64,000 nucleotides of DNA from Nonomuraea turcica (GTDB lineage Bacteria; Actinomycetota; Actinomycetes; Streptosporangiales; Streptosporangiaceae), in NCBI RefSeq assembly GCF_030718205.1, contig NZ_JAUZQF010000019.1, positions 186,001-250,000 on the forward strand. The letters run 5' to 3'. Positions 60,578-64,000 of the stretch are shown here, in pieces (positions within the stretch are counted from its first letter, which is position 1; every line of letters starts with the position of its first letter). The notes under the pieces are model-generated. The model saw only the letters and a program-made list of their open reading frames with translations. It searched no databases and had not been told where the DNA came from. Position numbers and translations under genes: made by a program.

Positions 60578-61375
60578 TCATGCCCCGAGCAGGGCGCGAC
60601 GCAGGTGGACGGGATAGACCCGAGCGCGGTACCAGGCGGAGGCGTAGGCGTCGTCGAACGGCTCGAAGACGTCCGCTTCGGCCGCCCGGGCGACGACCTC
60701 GGCGTTCAGCGGCGCCCCCAGCAGAACGCGCTCGGCGCCGACCGCGCGCACCAGGCGGCGCGCGAGGCCGCCGAGCACGAGACGCACGTCGCCGACCAGG
60801 CCATCCTCGATCGTGATCCGGGCCGCCACCGTGACGATGGATCCTGAGTTGAGACGCCGCCGAGTCGCCTTGTAAAACCGGAACGCATCCTTCGCCGGAG
60901 CGGTGAACCGGACACGGGTCACCAACTCGCCCGCCCATGGGCCGTCGGTGACCACCCGCTCGAGCGGCTCGCGGCGCGCGCCGTCGGCGCCGAGCACGTC
61001 CAGCTCCGCGTCCAGGGCCAGCAGAGCCGCCGCCAGGTCGCCGTACGGCTGCGGCACGAAAAGGTTGCCGGCCACGGTGGCGAGGCTGCGGACCGGCGGG
61101 GAGGCGATCGAGCGGACACAGCCGGACAGGTAGCTCAACCGGGCATCGTCCTCGACGTCCGCGAGCGTGGTGGCCGCCCCTAGGGTCACCGTGGCGCCGG
61201 CGACGTCGATGCCGGAAAGTCCCGCCCTGCGCAGGCTGACCAGCCGCAGGTCGCCGCCGGCTTGATCGTTCAGCCGGGCCATCAGATGGGTGCCGCCGCC
61301 GAGGGGCAGGGCCCCCGCCTGAAGCGCCGCATGAGCCGCCTCGGCGCTCTCAGGCATCTGAACCGATATCAGCAT
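60578..61375 (-). CDS. Molybdenum hydroxylase, FAD-binding medium subunit
   Basis: 265 residues from ATG 61375 (GGAG at -9). FAD motifs: LPLGGGTHLMARLN and TVAGNLFVPQPYGDLAAALLAL, as in CoxM/XdhB. First gene of the operon; its leader holds the 18-bp palindrome. It receives electrons from the 2Fe-2S subunit. Confidence 0.9.
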   Translation of the reverse strand: MLISVQMPESAEAAHAALQAGALPLGGGTHLMARLNDQAGGDLRLVSLRRAGLSGIDVAGATVTLGAATTLADVEDDARLSYLSGCVRSIASPPVRSLATVAGNLFVPQPYGDLAAALLALDAELDVLGADGARREPLERVVTDGPWAGELVTRVRFTAPAKDAFRFYKATRRRLNSGSIVTVAARITIEDGLVGDVRLVLGGLARRLVRAVGAERVLLGAPLNAEVVARAAEADVFEPFDDAYASAWYRARVYPVHLRRALLGA

Positions 61376-61385
61376 GCGCACTCCT

Positions 61386-61403
61386 ATTATCGATATCGAT
61401 AAT
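61386..61403. promoter_or_regulatory. Perfect 18-bp palindrome between FAD subunit and GntR
   Basis: ATTATCGAT then ATCGATAAT, 11 bp from the FAD-subunit ATG. AT-rich in a GC-rich genome. The natural operator for the divergent FCD-type GntR regulator. Confidence 0.7.
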
Positions 61404-61466
61404 TGGAGCATAGGTGGCATGATCTAAGAGTCAAGGGCGCTCTGGGCCCTCAACGTCACAGGAGGC

Positions 61467-62159
61467 TTGTTGTCGGAAAACCCGTCCATCGTCCCGCGCT
61501 CCGCGCGGCCGACGCTGAGCCAGCAGATCCGCGACGGTCTGCTGCAGCGGATCGTCGCCGGCGAGCTCGGCGAGGGGGACCGGCTGATCGAGACGAAGAT
61601 CGCCATCGAGTTCGGAACCAGCCAGGCCCCGGTCCGGGAGGCGCTTCGGCAGCTCGAGGGCCTCGGCCTCATCGAGGGCCAGCCTCGTCACGGCAGCCGG
61701 GTGCTTCCCTTCGCCGAGCAGACGATCCGTGAGGCGTACATCGTACGGGCGGCACTGGAGGAGACGGCGACACGGCTCGCCATGCTGGCCGGAACCCTCC
61801 CCTTCGACCGGCTGGGGGAGGCGGTCGAGGAGATGTACCGCTGCGCCCGGGACAACGACGTGCACGGCATCGGCCTTGCCAGCGCGCGGTTTCACCGGCA
61901 CGTCGTCCAGGCCGGCGGCAACGGGCTGCTGACCCGGGCCTGGGAGGCGCTGCAGATCGAGGCGCGCACGGCCATCGCCCTGATGGTCACCAGGCCGGAG
62001 CTCGAGCGGGTCGCCGATGAGCACCGCGAGCTCCTGGACGTCATGCGCGCCGGTGACGTCGAGATGGCCTGCCGTCACGCCCGCGACCACCAGTGGGCCT
62101 ACGCCGACACGCCGCACGACCCGTACGGAACGCCGAAGCGTGGGGACTGGAACGTGTGA
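61467..62159 (+). CDS. GntR-family regulator (FCD-type)
   Basis: About 230 residues from TTG 61467 or TTG 61470 (AGGAGG just before). N-terminal winged helix (LQRIVAGELGEGDRLIETKIAIEFGTSQAPVREALRQLEGLGLIE) and an FCD-like helical sensor domain with metal/effector histidines (SARFHRHVVQAGG, HARDHQW). Divergent to the molybdenum hydroxylase operon, so presumably its repressor, responding to the substrate or a breakdown product. Confidence 0.88.
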   Translation: MLSENPSIVPRSARPTLSQQIRDGLLQRIVAGELGEGDRLIETKIAIEFGTSQAPVREALRQLEGLGLIEGQPRHGSRVLPFAEQTIREAYIVRAALEETATRLAMLAGTLPFDRLGEAVEEMYRCARDNDVHGIGLASARFHRHVVQAGGNGLLTRAWEALQIEARTAIALMVTRPELERVADEHRELLDVMRAGDVEMACRHARDHQWAYADTPHDPYGTPKRGDWNV

Positions 62160-62213
62160 CGGCAGACCCGCATGACGTGCTGAATCGTCGCGCGGGCTCG
62201 TCGCGTTCCGGGC

Positions 62214-62690
62214 TCAGGAGTCCGCGGTGAGCCGCTGCGCCTGCGCACGGCCGACCGCGGCAGCCCGGTGGAGAAAGTCGGCGATCAGGTCCAGCTCCGC
62301 GTCGTCGTAGCGGTCGAGCGCCTCGGCGAACGCCCTGCCCGGGATCTCCCAGGCCGAGCCGATCCGCGCGCGGGCTTCGGGGGCGAGGGCGACCAGGGCC
62401 CGCCTGCGGTCGTCGGGGTCGGCCTGCCGCACGACGAGGCCTGCTTTGTCCAGGCGGTCTATCAGGCGGGTGGCCGCGCTGGGGGTCAGGCCGGTGAGGC
62501 GGGCGATCTCGCCACTGCTCACGGGGCCCGACTCCAGGTCGAGCAGCGCCACGCACTGCAGGTCGGTGGGGTGGATGCCGAGCCGGTCGGCCATGGCCTG
62601 GTTGAACAGCGTGTAGGCCGCGTAATGGCGCTGGCTCTCATCGGCGATGCGCTTCAACGTCTCGGCTCGGTTTGACACAGGCCGCTCCAT
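62214..62690 (-). CDS. MarR-family regulator
   Basis: 158 residues from ATG 62690 (ATG 62711 and 62708 also in frame). Winged helix LESGPVSSGEIARLTGLTPSAATRLIDRLDKAGLVVRQADPDDRRRALVAL. Divergent to an NmrA-like reductase across a gap with two strong dyads, so it likely represses both. Confidence 0.88.
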   Translation of the reverse strand: MERPVSNRAETLKRIADESQRHYAAYTLFNQAMADRLGIHPTDLQCVALLDLESGPVSSGEIARLTGLTPSAATRLIDRLDKAGLVVRQADPDDRRRALVALAPEARARIGSAWEIPGRAFAEALDRYDDAELDLIADFLHRAAAVGRAQAQRLTADS

Positions 62691-62701
62691 GCTTCTAATA
62701 A

Positions 62702-62737
62702 TTTGCATCATGCAAACTTTGCGTGGATCAAAGTTTG
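62702..62737. promoter_or_regulatory. Two inverted repeats, probable MarR operators
   Basis: TTTGCAT-C-ATGCAAA (62702-62716) overlaps CAAACTTTG (62713-62721) with CAAAGTTTG (62729-62737). Both are perfect and lie directly upstream of marR. Confidence 0.65.
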
Positions 62738-62858
62738 TGCCACGCCTCCATCCTAGCGGGAGACCCGCATGCTCGTCCGCGCGTCTCGCCCGCTACGGCC
62801 TGGTGTGGCTCCTGCCGAGCACACCGCAGACCCTCCACTCGAAGGGATATCAACAGAA

Positions 62859-63680
62859 ATGACCACTCTTGTCACCGGCGCCCGCGGTGCCGTCGCCAGC
62901 GCCCTCATCGGCCTCCTGCGCGAGCAGGGGCGGCCCGTCCGCCCGGCCTCCAAGGCCCCCGCCGACCCGTCGGTCGTCAAGTGCGACTTGAGCGACCCGT
63001 CCACCTTCACCGCCGCCCTCGCGGGCGTGACGTCGGTGTTCCTGTACGCCGAACCCTCGCACGCCGGCGAATTCGCCGAAACGGCCGCCGCGGCCGGAGT
63101 CGAGCACATCGTGCTGCTGTCCTCATCGGCCGTGCTCACGCCCGATCCCGACGCCGGCCCGCTGGCCAAGTCCCACATCGACGCGGAACGCGCCGTGGCC
63201 GCCTCGCCGGTGCGGAGCACGTCGCTGCGGCCCGGCACTTTCTGCGGCAACGCGATGGCATGGTCGTGGCCCGTCAAATCCGGGACGCCGATCAGCCTGC
63301 CGTACCCGGACGCGCACGTCGATGCCGTCCACGAGGCCGACGTCGCCGCGGTGGCCGCCGCCGTGCTCGCCGACCCCGCGCTCGGCGGCCGGCCGTACAC
63401 GCTGACCGGGCCGCAGTCGCTCACGTTCACCGAGCAGATCGGCATCCTGTCCCGCGTCACCGGGCGTGACATCTCCGTCAAGCACGTCACCCGGCAGGAG
63501 TGGAAGGCCGAGATGGCCCAGTACATCGACGGGCCCGTCGCCGACGCCCTCCTGGACTACTGGCAGAGCTGCGACGGCCGCCCGGCCGAGCTCACCACGG
63601 TCGTCGAAGAGTTGACCGGGCGTCCCGCGCGCACCTTCGCCTCATGGGCCGAGCAACACCGAGCCGCCTTCCTCGGCTGA
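62859..63680 (+). CDS. NmrA-like NAD(P)H-binding oxidoreductase
   Basis: 273 residues from ATG 62859 (AAGGGA about 12 bp upstream). Rossmann start TTLVTGARGAVASALIGLL; no classical YxxxK catalytic pair in the usual place, as in NmrA/QOR2-like quinone or flavin reductases. Middle: GVTSVFLYAEPSHAGEFAETAAAAGVEHIVLLSSSAVL. Under the divergent MarR protein, so it is probably induced by a small aromatic or oxidant. Confidence 0.85.
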   Translation: MTTLVTGARGAVASALIGLLREQGRPVRPASKAPADPSVVKCDLSDPSTFTAALAGVTSVFLYAEPSHAGEFAETAAAAGVEHIVLLSSSAVLTPDPDAGPLAKSHIDAERAVAASPVRSTSLRPGTFCGNAMAWSWPVKSGTPISLPYPDAHVDAVHEADVAAVAAAVLADPALGGRPYTLTGPQSLTFTEQIGILSRVTGRDISVKHVTRQEWKAEMAQYIDGPVADALLDYWQSCDGRPAELTTVVEELTGRPARTFASWAEQHRAAFLG

Positions 63681-63690
63681 CAGTTGGTGG

Positions 63691-63921
63691 CTAGCCGGTC
63701 ACCACGTGCATGTACCACTTCCGTGACCGGTCGCTGTCGCAGTCGTACTGGACGAGGTCGACATTGTTCTCGGTGCTCGTGCCGCCGGCGACGGTGACGC
63801 ATTTACCGGTCAGCCGGTTGATCAGGATGACCTCGCTACCATCGGTGGCGCCGGCCGGCGCGGACAGGGCGGTCAGGCTCAGGGCGAGGGTGGCAGTCAG
63901 GCCGAGGATACGCCTAGTCAC
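63691..63921 (-). CDS. Short secreted ricin-like protein
   Basis: 76 residues from GTG 63921. Signal peptide (LGLTATLALSLTALSAPAGA) then about 50 residues that look like part of one ricin-type beta-trefoil repeat (LINRLTGKCVTVAGGTSTENNVDLVQYDCDSDRSRKWYM). One trefoil repeat cannot make a full lectin alone, so it is either a truncated gene or a small member. Starts 8 bp inside the end of the gene upstream. Confidence 0.65.
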   Translation of the reverse strand: MTRRILGLTATLALSLTALSAPAGATDGSEVILINRLTGKCVTVAGGTSTENNVDLVQYDCDSDRSRKWYMHVVTG

Positions 63922-64000
63922 CGTCGCCGACGGCCCGCCTCGCCCGGGGACGGCGGGCTAGGTAGACCACCGCGGGTGGCAGGTTGCGCCAGACGGTCGT
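63914..64000 (-). CDS. 3' end of an unidentified gene cut by the right edge
   Basis: The minus-strand frame is open from the right edge to a TAG at 63914-63916 and ends TVWRNLPPAVVYLARRPRARRAVGDGD. It overlaps the ricin-like gene start by 8 bp, a sign of coupled expression. Only 28 residues are in the window; no family can be named. Confidence 0.4.
   Translation of the reverse strand, partial: TTVWRNLPPAVVYLARRPRARRAVGDGD

Overview
The window is about 72% GC, and its gene content points to a filamentous actinobacterium, most likely Streptosporangiaceae (Nonomuraea-like). Supporting signs are two DUF574-type SAM methyltransferases, a cobalamin-riboswitch-controlled class I nrdAB, an orphan LigD-type polymerase domain, a PolX, many GTG/TTG starts and many start codons with little or no leader. 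It reads as ordinary chromosome, mostly accessory metabolism and regulation, with several patches of mobile-element wreckage.

Layout. 1-6133 (minus strand): a wax-ester synthase/DGAT cut by the left edge, a sulfite-oxidase-like molybdoenzyme, PolX, an aldo/keto reductase and a zinc alcohol dehydrogenase. 6343-7926: a decayed IscB element (ancestor-type RNA-guided nuclease) with a probable 5' omegaRNA. The 18 bp just upstream of its scaffold exactly match the translation start of the neighbouring alcohol dehydrogenase. 7927-15323: an XRE regulator divergent from an SDR, a GCS2-type ligase, a propeller-like protein, PaaX divergent from an acyl-CoA dehydrogenase, and an alpha/beta hydrolase. 15442-16272: remnants of an antitoxin and of a 5'-nucleotidase. 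16409-22527: a methyltransferase, a large secreted subtilase and its divergent TrmB/LuxR-like regulator. 22580-23352: a 97-98% identical 382-bp copy of the end of the hydrolase locus, fused to an IS4-type transposase remnant.

23564-31134: a membrane protein, a block of two glycosyltransferases plus a two-component system, a crotonase, and a hipBA module with an obvious operator. 31173-39150: PolDom, an NmrA-like protein, a PoxB-like TPP enzyme, an IclR regulator divergent from pobA, a CmpX-like membrane protein and a VOC protein. 39798-40171: four tRNA genes (Gly, Cys, Gly, Val) with a terminator. 40263-51755: a cell-wall amidase, a small conserved gene plus glmS behind a perfect 24-bp palindrome, a methyltransferase, a Bug-type lipoprotein, a B12 riboswitch with nrdAB, an MscS channel and tRNA-Pro.

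51962-64000: a membrane-anchored alpha/beta hydrolase with a broken triad, a secreted metalloprotease, and then a compact minus-strand operon (61375 to 54448) for a molybdenum hydroxylase. That operon encodes FAD, 2Fe-2S and a two-gene (split) Mo subunit, MoxR and VWA maturation proteins, an amidohydrolase and a YciI protein. A divergent GntR regulator faces it across an 18-bp palindrome. A MarR/NmrA divergent pair and a short ricin-like secreted protein close the window.

The most unusual signals are the IscB guide-like match to the alcohol dehydrogenase start, the split-subunit molybdenum hydroxylase operon, the mosaic duplications, and several perfect palindromes in intergenic regions.
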